DNA of 13,797 nt from DASWRT01 sp036403035 (lineage in GTDB: Bacteria; Pseudomonadota; Alphaproteobacteria; ATCC43930; CGMCC-115725), in NCBI GenBank assembly GCA_036403035.1, contig DASWRT010000092.1, positions 1 to 13,797 of the forward strand, in the 5' to 3' direction. Positions within the stretch are counted from its first letter, which is position 1. Every line of letters starts with the position of its first letter. Under the pieces are notes generated by a model. That model saw nothing but the letters and a program-made list of their open reading frames with translations, was not told the origin of the DNA and did not search any database. Both the position numbers and the translations under genes were made by a program. Of the stretch, positions 1-6,876 are shown one piece after another.

Positions 1-2
1 GC

Positions 3-629
3 GGCCGGACGCGGCGGTTCCGGCGGCGCCGGCTGCTGCTCGTGCCGCTCGTCGGCCTGCTGCTTGCGGCGGCGCTGTGGAGCGGCGGTCTCGTCTGGTT
101 CGCCGGCGCGATCCCCAGGACGGTGGCCGACGCCGACACGCCGACCGATGCGGTGGTCGTGCTGACCGGCGGACGGCAGCGGCTGGAGAGCGGCCTCCAG
201 CTGATCGCCGACGGGAAGGCGCAGAAGCTCCTCATCTCCGGCGTCAATCCATCCGTCGATCTGCACGAGCTGCTGCGCGTCTCCTCGCCGCATATGCCGG
301 AGTGGGTGGCGTGCTGCATCGTGCTCGGCTACGAGGCCGGCAATACGGTCGGCAACGCGCACGAGACCGCCGCCTGGATGCGCCGCGAGGGCTACGGCTC
401 GCTGCGTCTCGTCACCGCCGCCTATCACATGCCGCGCAGCCTGCTGGAGCTGCGCCGCGCGCTGCCGGGGGTGACGATCATCCCGCACCCGGTTTTCCCC
501 GAGAAGGTGATGCAGGCGCGCTGGTGGGCGTGGCCGGGCACGCTGAGCCTGATCGTCGGCGAATACCACAAGTATCTCGGCGCCCTGTTCCGTCCGTGGA
601 TCCGCGTCGGCCGCCGGGTCATTGCATGA
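3..629 (+). CDS. YdcF/ElyC family (DUF218) membrane-anchored protein, 5' end cut by the window
   Basis: The reading frame is open from position 3 to the stop at 627-629, so the gene probably begins upstream of the window. A GTG at 42 is possible, but the codons before it encode an arginine-rich stretch directly ahead of a hydrophobic helix, the usual cytoplasmic flank of a membrane anchor, so an upstream start is preferred. One transmembrane helix is followed by the DUF218 fold: a DAVVVLTGG strand-loop, then a GNT..NA.ET segment and a TAAYHMPRS segment, which are typical of YdcF. The family is linked to cell-envelope carbohydrate metabolism, but the substrate here is unknown. The C-terminus runs into the acyltransferase gene with almost no gap, suggesting co-transcription. 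In alphaproteobacteria this pair often follows ftsE/ftsX (recalled, not visible here). Family call is confident; exact function is not. Confidence 0.85.
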   Translation, partial: GRTRRFRRRRLLLVPLVGLLLAAALWSGGLVWFAGAIPRTVADADTPTDAVVVLTGGRQRLESGLQLIADGKAQKLLISGVNPSVDLHELLRVSSPHMPEWVACCIVLGYEAGNTVGNAHETAAWMRREGYGSLRLVTAAYHMPRSLLELRRALPGVTIIPHPVFPEKVMQARWWAWPGTLSLIVGEYHKYLGALFRPWIRVGRRVIA

Positions 630-639
630 GCGTCGTCGC

Positions 640-1407
640 ATGATCTGGCTGCGCGCGGCTTTGTACAATCTGGCCTTCTATCTGTGGACCGGCGTGCTCT
701 GCATTCTCGGGTTGCCCGTCCTGCTCCTTTCGCGGCGCGCCGGGATGGCGTTCGGCCGCTTCTGGTCGGCCGGCTGCATTGCGCTCGCGCGGTGGATCGT
801 CGGCCTCGACTACGAGGTCCGCGGGCGGGAGAACCTGCCGGCCGGGCAGGGCGCGATCGTCGCGATGAAGCACCAGTCGGCCTGGGACACGCTGGTGCTG
901 CCGGTCCTGTTCGGCGACCCGGCGGTGGTGCTGAAGCGCGAGCTGATGCTGATCCCGTTCTACGGCTGGTACGCGCTCCATGCCGGCGCCATCCCGGTCG
1001 ACCGCGGCGCCGGGGCGGCGGCGCTCCGCCGCATGGTCGCGGATGCGCGCCGCGTGGCCGCCGAGGGACGGCCGATCGTGATCTTCCCCGAAGGCACGCG
1101 CACCGCGGTCGGAGCGCGCAAGCCGTATCAACCCGGCGTCGCCGCGCTCTACGGGCAGCTCGACCTGCCGCTCGTCCCGGTCGCGGTGAACTCCGGCCTC
1201 TACTGGGGGCGTCGCGCCTTCCTGAAGCGGCCGGGGCGCATCGTCGTCGAGATCCTGCCGCCGATCCCGCCGGGCGCCGCCGACCGGCGCGCGGTGATGA
1301 AGCAGCTCGAAGCGCGAATCGAGGAGGCGACGGCGCGCCTCGTCACGGCGGCGGCCGGCGCCGACGCACCACCCGCCGTACCGCGGGTGGAGTCCGGGAC
1401 GGCCTGA
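640..1407 (+). CDS. plsC: 1-acyl-sn-glycerol-3-phosphate acyltransferase (PlsC/LPLAT family)
   Basis: Predicted inner-membrane acyltransferase of 255 residues that would add the second acyl chain to lysophosphatidic acid in phospholipid synthesis. Two N-terminal hydrophobic stretches (about residues 5-30 and 38-55) precede the catalytic fold. The HX4D motif is HQSAWD (His78, Asp83), the second block contains KREL followed by IPFYGWY, and the substrate-binding block is FPEGTR (residues 149-154). A later VPVAVNSG segment matches block IV. The ATG at 640 is preferred; a TTG at 622 would overlap the upstream stop and add six residues including three arginines. The gene starts 10 bases after the YdcF stop, so translational coupling is likely. 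Other lysophospholipid or ornithine-lipid acyltransferases share these motifs, so the acceptor is inferred. Confidence 0.88.
   Translation: MIWLRAALYNLAFYLWTGVLCILGLPVLLLSRRAGMAFGRFWSAGCIALARWIVGLDYEVRGRENLPAGQGAIVAMKHQSAWDTLVLPVLFGDPAVVLKRELMLIPFYGWYALHAGAIPVDRGAGAAALRRMVADARRVAAEGRPIVIFPEGTRTAVGARKPYQPGVAALYGQLDLPLVPVAVNSGLYWGRRAFLKRPGRIVVEILPPIPPGAADRRAVMKQLEARIEEATARLVTAAAGADAPPAVPRVESGTA
1369..1390 (+). repeat. Perfect hairpin at the 3' end of the acyltransferase gene
   Basis: CCACCCGC (1369-1376) and GCGGGTGG (1383-1390) form a perfect 8-bp stem with a six-base loop, inside the last codons of the acyltransferase gene. No T-tract follows, so a classical rho-independent terminator is not supported; it may stabilise the 3' end of the message or be chance in GC-rich DNA. 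Confidence 0.35.
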
Positions 1408-1451
1408 TCCGCAAGCTGTTGACCAGGGGAGCGGATAAGCCGGCCTCCGTT

Positions 1452-1490
1452 TGTGGAAAATCCGGTTGAGCGTTCCTATTTATGTGGAAA
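1452..1490 (+). promoter_or_regulatory. Two TGTGGAAA direct repeats, DnaA-box-like, upstream of nrdJ
   Basis: TGTGGAAA occurs at 1452-1459 and again at 1483-1490, 31 bases apart start to start, or about three helical turns. The first copy, extended to TGTGGAAAA, differs by one base from the DnaA box TGTGGATAA; the second differs by two. Both lie just upstream of the proposed nrdJ promoter. E. coli nrdAB is known to have DnaA boxes in its promoter, so a replication-linked operator is plausible, but this is inference from two short words. Confidence 0.35.
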
Positions 1491-1510
1491 CAAAAGAGGA
1501 ACGAGGTCGG

Positions 1511-1538
1511 TTGACCGGGAGAGGCGGACTGCTACACT
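1511..1538 (+). promoter_or_regulatory. Candidate sigma70-type promoter for nrdJ
   Basis: TTGACC (1511-1516) and TACACT (1533-1538) are separated by 16 bases and match -35 and -10 hexamers well. Transcription would begin near 1546, giving a leader of about 47 bases before the ATG at 1593. A similar TTGACC-plus-purine stretch lies at 1419-1435 but lacks a good -10. No B12-box or cobalamin riboswitch was recognised in the gap. Confidence 0.5.
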
Positions 1539-1592
1539 TCCCGGCAACGGCCTGTGTCCGTTCTTCGCTTACCACGCAAGGTCCGTTTGCCG

Positions 1593-4500
1593 ATGCCGAG
1601 CGTCGCGTCGATTTCTCAGCAGATCTGGGACATGAAGTACCGGCTGAAGCAGCCGGGCGGGATCGCCGTCGACAAGACGATCGAGGACACGTGGCGGCGC
1701 GTCGCGGCTGCGCTCGCGGTTCCTGAAAAGGACGCGGCGCTCTGGGCCGACCGTTTCTACGAGGCGATGACGGAGTTCAAGTTCCTGCCCGCCGGACGTG
1801 TCGTCGCCGGCGCCGGCACCGGCCGCTCCGTCACGCTCTTCAACTGCTTCGTCATGGGTGCGATTCCCGACGACATGTCCGGGATCTTCGAGCATCTGCG
1901 CGAGGCGGCGCTGACGATGCAGCAGGGCGGCGGCATCGGCTACGACTTCTCGACCCTGCGGCCCAAGGGCGCGCCGGTCCGCGGTGTCGGCGCCGACGCC
2001 TCGGGGCCGCTCTCCTTCATGGACGTGTGGGACTCGATGTGCCGCACGATCATGAGCGCCGGCTCTCGCCGCGGGGCGATGATGGGCACGCTGCGCTGCG
2101 ACCATCCGGACATCGAGGCCTTCATCGACGCGAAGCGCGAGCCCGGCCGGCTGCGCATGTTCAACCTGTCGGTGCTCGTCACCGACGCCTTCATGGCGGC
2201 CGTGCGCGAGGACGCGCCGTGGGAGCTGACCTTCGGCGGCGAGACCTTCAAGGTGGTCAGCGCCCGCGAGCTGTGGGACCGGATCATGCGGGCGACCTAC
2301 GCCTATGCCGAGCCCGGCGTGATCTTCATCGACCGCATCAACCGCCGGAACAACCTCTATTACTGCGAGACGATCCGGGCGACGAATCCCTGCGTCACGG
2401 CGGATGCTTGGATTCACACGGCGGACGGACCGCAGCAGGTGCGCGATCTGGTCGGCAGACGCTTCGTCGCCTTGGTCGATGGCGCGCCGCACGCATCGGG
2501 ACCGGAGGGCTTCTTCGTCACCGGGACGAAGCCGGTTGTCCGCCTGACGACCGCCGAAGGACATAGCCTGCGCCTAACCGCCGATCATCTCGTGCGCCGC
2601 GCCGCATCTGTGACGCGGTGGCGGATCGAGACCGAATGGGCACCGGCCGGCGAGCTTCGGGTGGGCGACCGCGTCGTGCTGCACGATCACCGCACCGTCG
2701 CGTCCTGGGGCGGCTTCGGCACTGAGGCGGAAGGATATCTGATCGGCCTGCTGATCGGCGACGGCACGGTGAAGCAGGAGGAGGCGGTGCTGAGCGTCTG
2801 GCGACCCGCGGCGGTGGCCAATTGCGGAGATGCGGCGCCGTTGGAGAGCGGGGCTGCCTCGGTCATGGCTCTTGCCGAGGCGGCGGCCCGGACGCTGGGG
2901 CATCGCGCCGACTTCAAGGGATGGGCCGCCATCCCCGGCCGAAACGAATACCGCCTCTCGCTCGCCGCCCTGACGCGGCTTGCGGCCGATCTCGGCGTGA
3001 CGCGCGAGAAGCCGGTGGCGCCGCAGATCGAGCAGGCGTCGAGCGCGTTTCAGATCGGCTTCCTGCGCGGCCTTTTCGACTCCGACGGCAGCGTTCAGGG
3101 AACGCAGGCGAAAGGCGTCAGCGTCCGCTTGGCGCAATCGGACCTGCCGAGGCTCGAAGCAGTGCAGCGGATGCTCGGCCGGCTCGGCGTCGTGTCCGGG
3201 ATCTACGCTCGGCGCGACGCCGGCACGTCGCGCCTGCCCGACGGAAAGGGCGGGCACCGGGATTACCAGACCGCCGCGCAGTACGAACTCGTCGTCGCGC
3301 GCGACAACGTCCAGATCTTCCGGGAGCGGATCGGCTTCGGCGATGACGCCAAGACGGCGCGGCTGGACCGGCTGCTCGCCGCGTACCGCCGCACGCCAAA
3401 CCGCGAACGCTTCCTCGCGACCGTCGCGGAAGTCGTGCCGGACGGCGCGGCGCCGGTCTTCGACGCGCAAATTCCCGGCGTCAATGCCTTCGACGCCAAC
3501 GGCCTCTACGTCCACAATTGTGGCGAACAGCCGCTCCCTCCATACGGCGCCTGCCTGCTCGGCTCGATCAACCTCGCCAGTCTCGTCGTCGATCCGTTCG
3601 ATCCCGGCGCGCGGCTCGATCTCGACCGCCTCGCCGCGCTGGTGCCGGTCGCGGTGCGGATGATGGACAACGTGGTTGACGTCTCGCGTTTCCCGCTGCC
3701 GCAGCAGGCGCAGGAAGCGCAGGCGAAGCGCCGGATCGGCCTCGGCGTCACCGGCCTCGCCGATGCGCTCATGATGTGCCGGGTGCGCTACGGCTCGGCC
3801 GAGGCGGTGGCGTTGACCGAGGAGTGGATACGGGCGCTGCGGCGCGCGGCCTATCTCGCGTCGATCGACCTCGCGAAGGAGAAGGGCGCCTTCCCGCTGT
3901 TCGATCGCGACGCCTACCTCGCCGGCGAGTCCGTGCGCGAGCTGGACGAGGACGTGCGCGCCGCGATCGCTGAGCACGGCATCCGCAACGCCCTCGTCAC
4001 GTCGATCGCGCCGACCGGCACGATTTCGCTCTTCGCCGACAACGTCTCCTCGGGGCTGGAGCCGGTCTTCAGCTTCACCTACACGCGGAACGTGCTGATG
4101 CCCGACGGCACGCGCCGGGAGGAGGAGGTGTCGGACCATGCCTATCGGCTGTTCCGGCGTTTGAAGGGACCGGACGCGCCGCTGCCGGATTACTTCGTCG
4201 ACGTGCAGAGCCTGACGCCGCGCGAGCACGTCGTCATGCAGGCCGCGGTGCAGAAATACGTCGACAGCTCGATTTCGAAGACGATCAACGTGCCGGCCGG
4301 CATCTCGTTCGACAGCTTCAAGGACGTCTACGCGCTTGCCTACGATCTGGGCTGCAAGGGCTGCACGACCTACCGGCCGAACGAGATCACCGGCGCCGTG
4401 CTGGAGACGAGGAAAGTCGAGGCGACGGCCGCGGAACCCGAACTGCCGCTGTCGGCGACGCCGCAGCCGCTGCGCCCGGCCGATCCGTACGGGGCGGGCG

Positions 4501-5066
4501 GCGTCGTCTACATGACGCAGCCCTTGAACCGGCCCGAGGCGCTGCCCGGCCAGACCTACAAGATCCGGTGGCCGGATAGCGATCATGCGATGTACATCAC
4601 GATCAACGACATCGTGCAGGACGGCCGCCGCCGGCCCTTCGAGGTGTTCATCAACTCGAAGAACATGGAGCACTACGCCTGGACGGTCGGCCTGACGCGG
4701 ATGATCAGCGCCGTGTTCCGCCGCGGCGGCGACGTGTCGTTCGTCGTCGAGGAATTGAAGGCGGTGTTCGACCCGCGCGGCGGCGCCTGGATGGGCGGCA
4801 AGTACGTGCCCTCCCTGCTCGCCGCGATCGGCGACGTGATCGAGCGGCACATGGTCGAGATCGGCTTCCGGCCGCCGCGTGCTGCCGCCGCCGGCACGGC
4901 GGCGGGGGCCGGAGCGGACGGCGCCGACGCGAAGCAGGTCGCAAACCTCCCTGATGGCCCGGCCGCAGCCCGCCTCTCGCAGTGTCCGCGCTGCGGCGAA
5001 TCCTCGCTGATCCGCGTCGAGGGATGCGATCAGTGCACGAGCTGCGGCTATTCGAGGTGTGGTTAG
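1593..5066 (+). CDS. nrdJ: Adenosylcobalamin-dependent (class II) ribonucleotide reductase, interrupted by an intein
   Basis: Precursor of 1157 residues; removing the 376-residue intein leaves 781, a normal size for this NrdJ group. It reduces ribonucleotides to deoxyribonucleotides in the cytoplasm using adenosylcobalamin, with no oxygen requirement and no small subunit. Key sites: Cys85 in LFNCF (equivalent to the first redox cysteine), Asn265, then, after splicing, Cys643 and Glu645 of the NPCGE loop (radical cysteine and catalytic acid), and Cys654 of PPYGAC (second redox cysteine). The 11-residue spacing from Cys643 to Cys654 agrees with Thermotoga NrdJ. The core ends near GCKGCTTYRPN. 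A TSCPD-like domain follows, then a four-cysteine zinc-ribbon tail (CPRC...CTSC). The ATG at 1593 gives the family-typical MPSVASISQQIWDMKYRL start and has AAGG 11 bases upstream; a GTG at 1554 would add 13 unlikely residues. First gene of an operon with the CDF and tag genes. Confidence 0.96.
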   Translation: MPSVASISQQIWDMKYRLKQPGGIAVDKTIEDTWRRVAAALAVPEKDAALWADRFYEAMTEFKFLPAGRVVAGAGTGRSVTLFNCFVMGAIPDDMSGIFEHLREAALTMQQGGGIGYDFSTLRPKGAPVRGVGADASGPLSFMDVWDSMCRTIMSAGSRRGAMMGTLRCDHPDIEAFIDAKREPGRLRMFNLSVLVTDAFMAAVREDAPWELTFGGETFKVVSARELWDRIMRATYAYAEPGVIFIDRINRRNNLYYCETIRATNPCVTADAWIHTADGPQQVRDLVGRRFVALVDGAPHASGPEGFFVTGTKPVVRLTTAEGHSLRLTADHLVRRAASVTRWRIETEWAPAGELRVGDRVVLHDHRTVASWGGFGTEAEGYLIGLLIGDGTVKQEEAVLSVWRPAAVANCGDAAPLESGAASVMALAEAAARTLGHRADFKGWAAIPGRNEYRLSLAALTRLAADLGVTREKPVAPQIEQASSAFQIGFLRGLFDSDGSVQGTQAKGVSVRLAQSDLPRLEAVQRMLGRLGVVSGIYARRDAGTSRLPDGKGGHRDYQTAAQYELVVARDNVQIFRERIGFGDDAKTARLDRLLAAYRRTPNRERFLATVAEVVPDGAAPVFDAQIPGVNAFDANGLYVHNCGEQPLPPYGACLLGSINLASLVVDPFDPGARLDLDRLAALVPVAVRMMDNVVDVSRFPLPQQAQEAQAKRRIGLGVTGLADALMMCRVRYGSAEAVALTEEWIRALRRAAYLASIDLAKEKGAFPLFDRDAYLAGESVRELDEDVRAAIAEHGIRNALVTSIAPTGTISLFADNVSSGLEPVFSFTYTRNVLMPDGTRREEEVSDHAYRLFRRLKGPDAPLPDYFVDVQSLTPREHVVMQAAVQKYVDSSISKTINVPAGISFDSFKDVYALAYDLGCKGCTTYRPNEITGAVLETRKVEATAAEPELPLSATPQPLRPADPYGAGGVVYMTQPLNRPEALPGQTYKIRWPDSDHAMYITINDIVQDGRRRPFEVFINSKNMEHYAWTVGLTRMISAVFRRGGDVSFVVEELKAVFDPRGGAWMGGKYVPSLLAAIGDVIERHMVEIGFRPPRAAAAGTAAGAGADGADAKQVANLPDGPAAARLSQCPRCGESSLIRVEGCDQCTSCGYSRCG
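2391..3518 (+). mobile_element. Intein with LAGLIDADG homing endonuclease inside nrdJ
   Basis: A 376-residue in-frame insertion between NP and CGEQPLPP of the reductase. Splicing blocks are all visible (intein numbering): block A begins with Cys1 (CVTADAW); block B has TADH (Thr63, His66); block F has VFDAQI (Asp358) and NAFDANG; the end is VHN (His375, Asn376), followed by Cys+1. This is a standard Cys1 / His-Asn / Cys+1 class 1 intein. Between the splicing halves lie two dodecapeptide motifs, YLIGLLIGDG (Asp124) and FLRGLFDSDG (Asp232), whose acidic residues are kept, so the endonuclease may be active. It should cut an intein-free nrdJ allele at the NPCGE codons and drive its own copying. 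Two deviations: Ala replaces the usual Gly at position 4 of block A, and the upstream block F histidine is Asn365, a substitution I recall in other reductase inteins. Confidence 0.95.
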
Positions 5067-5076
5067 AAGCAAGCAC

Positions 5077-6051
5077 ATGGCTCACGAAAGCACGTCGGCG
5101 ATCTACACGGCGGCCGGCGCGAACCTCGCGATCGCGGTGGCGAAGTTCGTTGCCGGCGCCCTGACCGGCAGCGCGGCGATGTTCGCCGAGGGCGTCCATT
5201 CGGTCGTCGATACCGGCAACCAGATCCTGCTGCTCGTCGGCCTGACGAAGTCGCGCAAGCCCGCCGATGCGCGCCATCCCTACGGCTACGGGCGGGAGCT
5301 GTATTTCTACGCCTTCATCGTGGCGCTGCTGATCTTTCTCGGCGGCGGCGCCTTCGCGCTTTACGAGGGCTGGCACAAGATCGGCCATCCCGAACCGATC
5401 CGGGACGCCTCGATCGCCGGGCTGAGCATCCCGGGGTTCTGGGTCAATATCGGCGTCCTCGGCTTCGCGATGCTGGCGGAAGGCTATTCCTGCTACGTCG
5501 CCCTCAAGGCGTTCTGGTCGGAGAAGGGCGACCTGTCGGCGCTCGCGGCGATCCGCCGGAGCAAGAACCCCTCGCTTTTCACGATCCTGATCGAGGACGT
5601 GGCGGCGCAGGCGGGCCTCCTGCTGGCGTTCGTCGCTCTCGTGCTCGCCGAGCTTTTCGATCTGCCGGTCCTCGACGGCGTGGCGTCGATGCTGATCGGC
5701 CTGCTCCTGATCGGCGTCGCGGGCTTCCTGATGTACGAGACCCATGGCCTGCTGATCGGCGAGGCGGCCGATCCGGCCCTCGTCGAGGCGATCCGGCGGG
5801 CCGTCGCCGACGAGGCCGGCGTCCATCACGTCAACGAGGTGCTGACGCAGCATCTCGGCGCGTCCGACGTGCTGGTGAATGTCAGCCTCGACGTCGACGA
5901 TGCGCTGCCCGCCGGTGCGGTCGAGGCGGCCGTGACCCGCCTGGAGCGGCGGATCAAGACCGAGCACCCCGAGGTCGGCCGCGTCTTCATCGAGATACAG
6001 GGACGGGCGCAGAGCGCTCGCTCCGCAACTGAGGCAGTACGGACTTCATGA
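5077..6051 (+). CDS. Cation diffusion facilitator family transporter, ZnT9-like subgroup
   Basis: A 324-residue inner-membrane protein with about six transmembrane helices and a C-terminal cytosolic domain (from about residue 235: VHHVNEVLTQHLG and VFIEIQG). CDF proteins export divalent metals such as Zn, Fe, Mn or Co by proton antiport. Helix 2 has AEGVHSVVD (His41-x3-Asp45), a normal half-site, and the loop has HPYGYGRELYFY (67-78), typical of the SLC30A9/ZnT9-like branch. Helix 5 reads LIEDVAAQ: Asp174 is kept, but the histidine four residues earlier in FieF is Ile170, with Glu173 nearby, so metal choice may differ. The ATG at 5077 is chosen over the GTG at 5059, which would overlap nrdJ. 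It lies 10 bases after nrdJ and overlaps tag, so it is in the same operon. A link to cobalt or metal balance for the B12-dependent enzyme is only a guess. Confidence 0.88.
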   Translation: MAHESTSAIYTAAGANLAIAVAKFVAGALTGSAAMFAEGVHSVVDTGNQILLLVGLTKSRKPADARHPYGYGRELYFYAFIVALLIFLGGGAFALYEGWHKIGHPEPIRDASIAGLSIPGFWVNIGVLGFAMLAEGYSCYVALKAFWSEKGDLSALAAIRRSKNPSLFTILIEDVAAQAGLLLAFVALVLAELFDLPVLDGVASMLIGLLLIGVAGFLMYETHGLLIGEAADPALVEAIRRAVADEAGVHHVNEVLTQHLGASDVLVNVSLDVDDALPAGAVEAAVTRLERRIKTEHPEVGRVFIEIQGRAQSARSATEAVRTS

Positions 6052-6635
6052 GCACCGACGCGAACCTTGCCGCCGCCAACCCCTGGTACTGCGATGCCGC
6101 TCCCGGCCATCCGTTCCACGGGCCGTACCACGATTCGGAATACGGTTTTCCGGTCAGCGACGAGACGGCGCTGTTCGAGCGGCTGGCGCTGGAGATCAAC
6201 CAGGCCGGCCTCTCCTGGTTGACGATCCTCAAGAAGCGCGCGGCGTTCCGCGCCGCCTTCGGCGGGTTCGAGGTCGACCGCGTCGCCGCCTACGGCGAGG
6301 CGGAGCGGGCGCGCCTGCTTGCCGACGCCGATATCATCCGCAACCGGCTGAAGATCGATGCGGTGATCGAGAACGCGCGGCGCGTGCAGGCGTTGCGGCG
6401 GACGCACGGCTCCTTCGCCGGCTGGCTCGACGCCCACCACCCGCTGAGCCGCGAGCAGTGGGTGAAGCTCTTCAAGAAGAATTTCCTCTTCACCGGCGGC
6501 GAGATCGTCGGCGAGTTCCTGATGAGCACCGGCTACCTGCCCGGCGCGCACCGGCCGGGCTGCCCGGTCCATGCCCGCATCCTCGCGCTCGACCCGCCCT
6601 GGCGGCGCGGCGGCGGTGCTGTCGCGGCGGGGTAG
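6048..6635 (+). CDS. tag: DNA-3-methyladenine glycosylase I
   Basis: A 195-residue helix-hairpin-helix base excision repair enzyme that removes 3-methyladenine from alkylated DNA. Compared with E. coli Tag, the residues line up with a constant offset of 11 at the N-terminus: Cys15 and His28 (E. coli Cys4, His17) plus His168 and Cys172 (H-x3-C, E. coli His175, Cys179) form the zinc snap, Glu49 (Glu38) is the substrate-recognition residue, and Trp57 (Trp46) stacks in the pocket. YHDSEYG, INQAGLSW and ILKKR are family hallmarks. The start codon overlaps the CDF stop (ATGA at 6048-6051), indicating translational coupling. The C-terminus beyond Cys172 (PPWRRGGGAVAAG) is variable and carries no motif. 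It is the last gene of the nrdJ operon; no strong terminator follows. Confidence 0.93.
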   Translation: MSTDANLAAANPWYCDAAPGHPFHGPYHDSEYGFPVSDETALFERLALEINQAGLSWLTILKKRAAFRAAFGGFEVDRVAAYGEAERARLLADADIIRNRLKIDAVIENARRVQALRRTHGSFAGWLDAHHPLSREQWVKLFKKNFLFTGGEIVGEFLMSTGYLPGAHRPGCPVHARILALDPPWRRGGGAVAAG

Positions 6636-6636
6636 G

Positions 6637-6658
6637 GCGGCAGGGCATGTCGTGCCGC
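6637..6658 (+). repeat. Weak hairpin after tag
   Basis: GCGGCA (6637-6642) and TGCCGC (6653-6658) give a 6-bp stem with a ten-base loop two bases after the tag stop. There is no T-tract, so it is at best a weak or rho-assisted end for the nrdJ operon. Confidence 0.25.
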
Positions 6659-6750
6659 AGTCGGGCAATCGCCGCGCAACCTCTCCGTGTTTGCGACCGT
6701 GAAAGTTGAAAGCGATATCGTGCGGCAATGCAGGTGCGGTTTTTCCTTCA

Positions 6751-6798
6751 CACCAATGTATTGACCAAATAACATGGTGAAAGATCGTCGCACATAAT
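6751..6798 (+). promoter_or_regulatory. A+T-rich upstream region of the GH13 gene with an imperfect inverted repeat
   Basis: The gap from 6636 to 6876 (241 bases) has no gene and is clearly more A+T-rich than its surroundings from about 6696. CACCAATGT (6751-6759) and ACATGGTG (6772-6779) are inverted copies with a one-base bulge, enclosing TTGACC (6761-6766). A -10-like CATAAT lies at 6793-6798, but its distance from TTGACC (26 bases) is too long for a standard sigma70 promoter. The arrangement suits an operator near a promoter for the downstream glucan gene, but no regulator is visible in the window. Confidence 0.3.
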
Positions 6799-6876
6799 TA
6801 GTCCTTGTTTTTGTCGCAGGCGCTGCCGCGGCATCCCTTTTCATGGGAACATAAAAGCGACGGTCGGGGAGGCTTC

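Noticed and set aside
1408..1592. Cobalamin riboswitch ahead of the B12-dependent reductase
   Set aside because: No B12-box-like GCCACTG or extended riboswitch structure could be found in this 185-base gap.
2574..5078. Very long minus-strand open frame of 834 codons opposite nrdJ
   Set aside because: It is the antisense shadow of a GC-rich gene: it has an arginine-rich, low-complexity composition and no domain, while the plus strand encodes a complete reductase with catalytic motifs.
6845..6876. GGAAC as an EcfG general-stress promoter before the GH13 gene
   Set aside because: No CGTT follows at 16-17 bases, and the start of transcription would fall at or beyond the ribosome-binding site.
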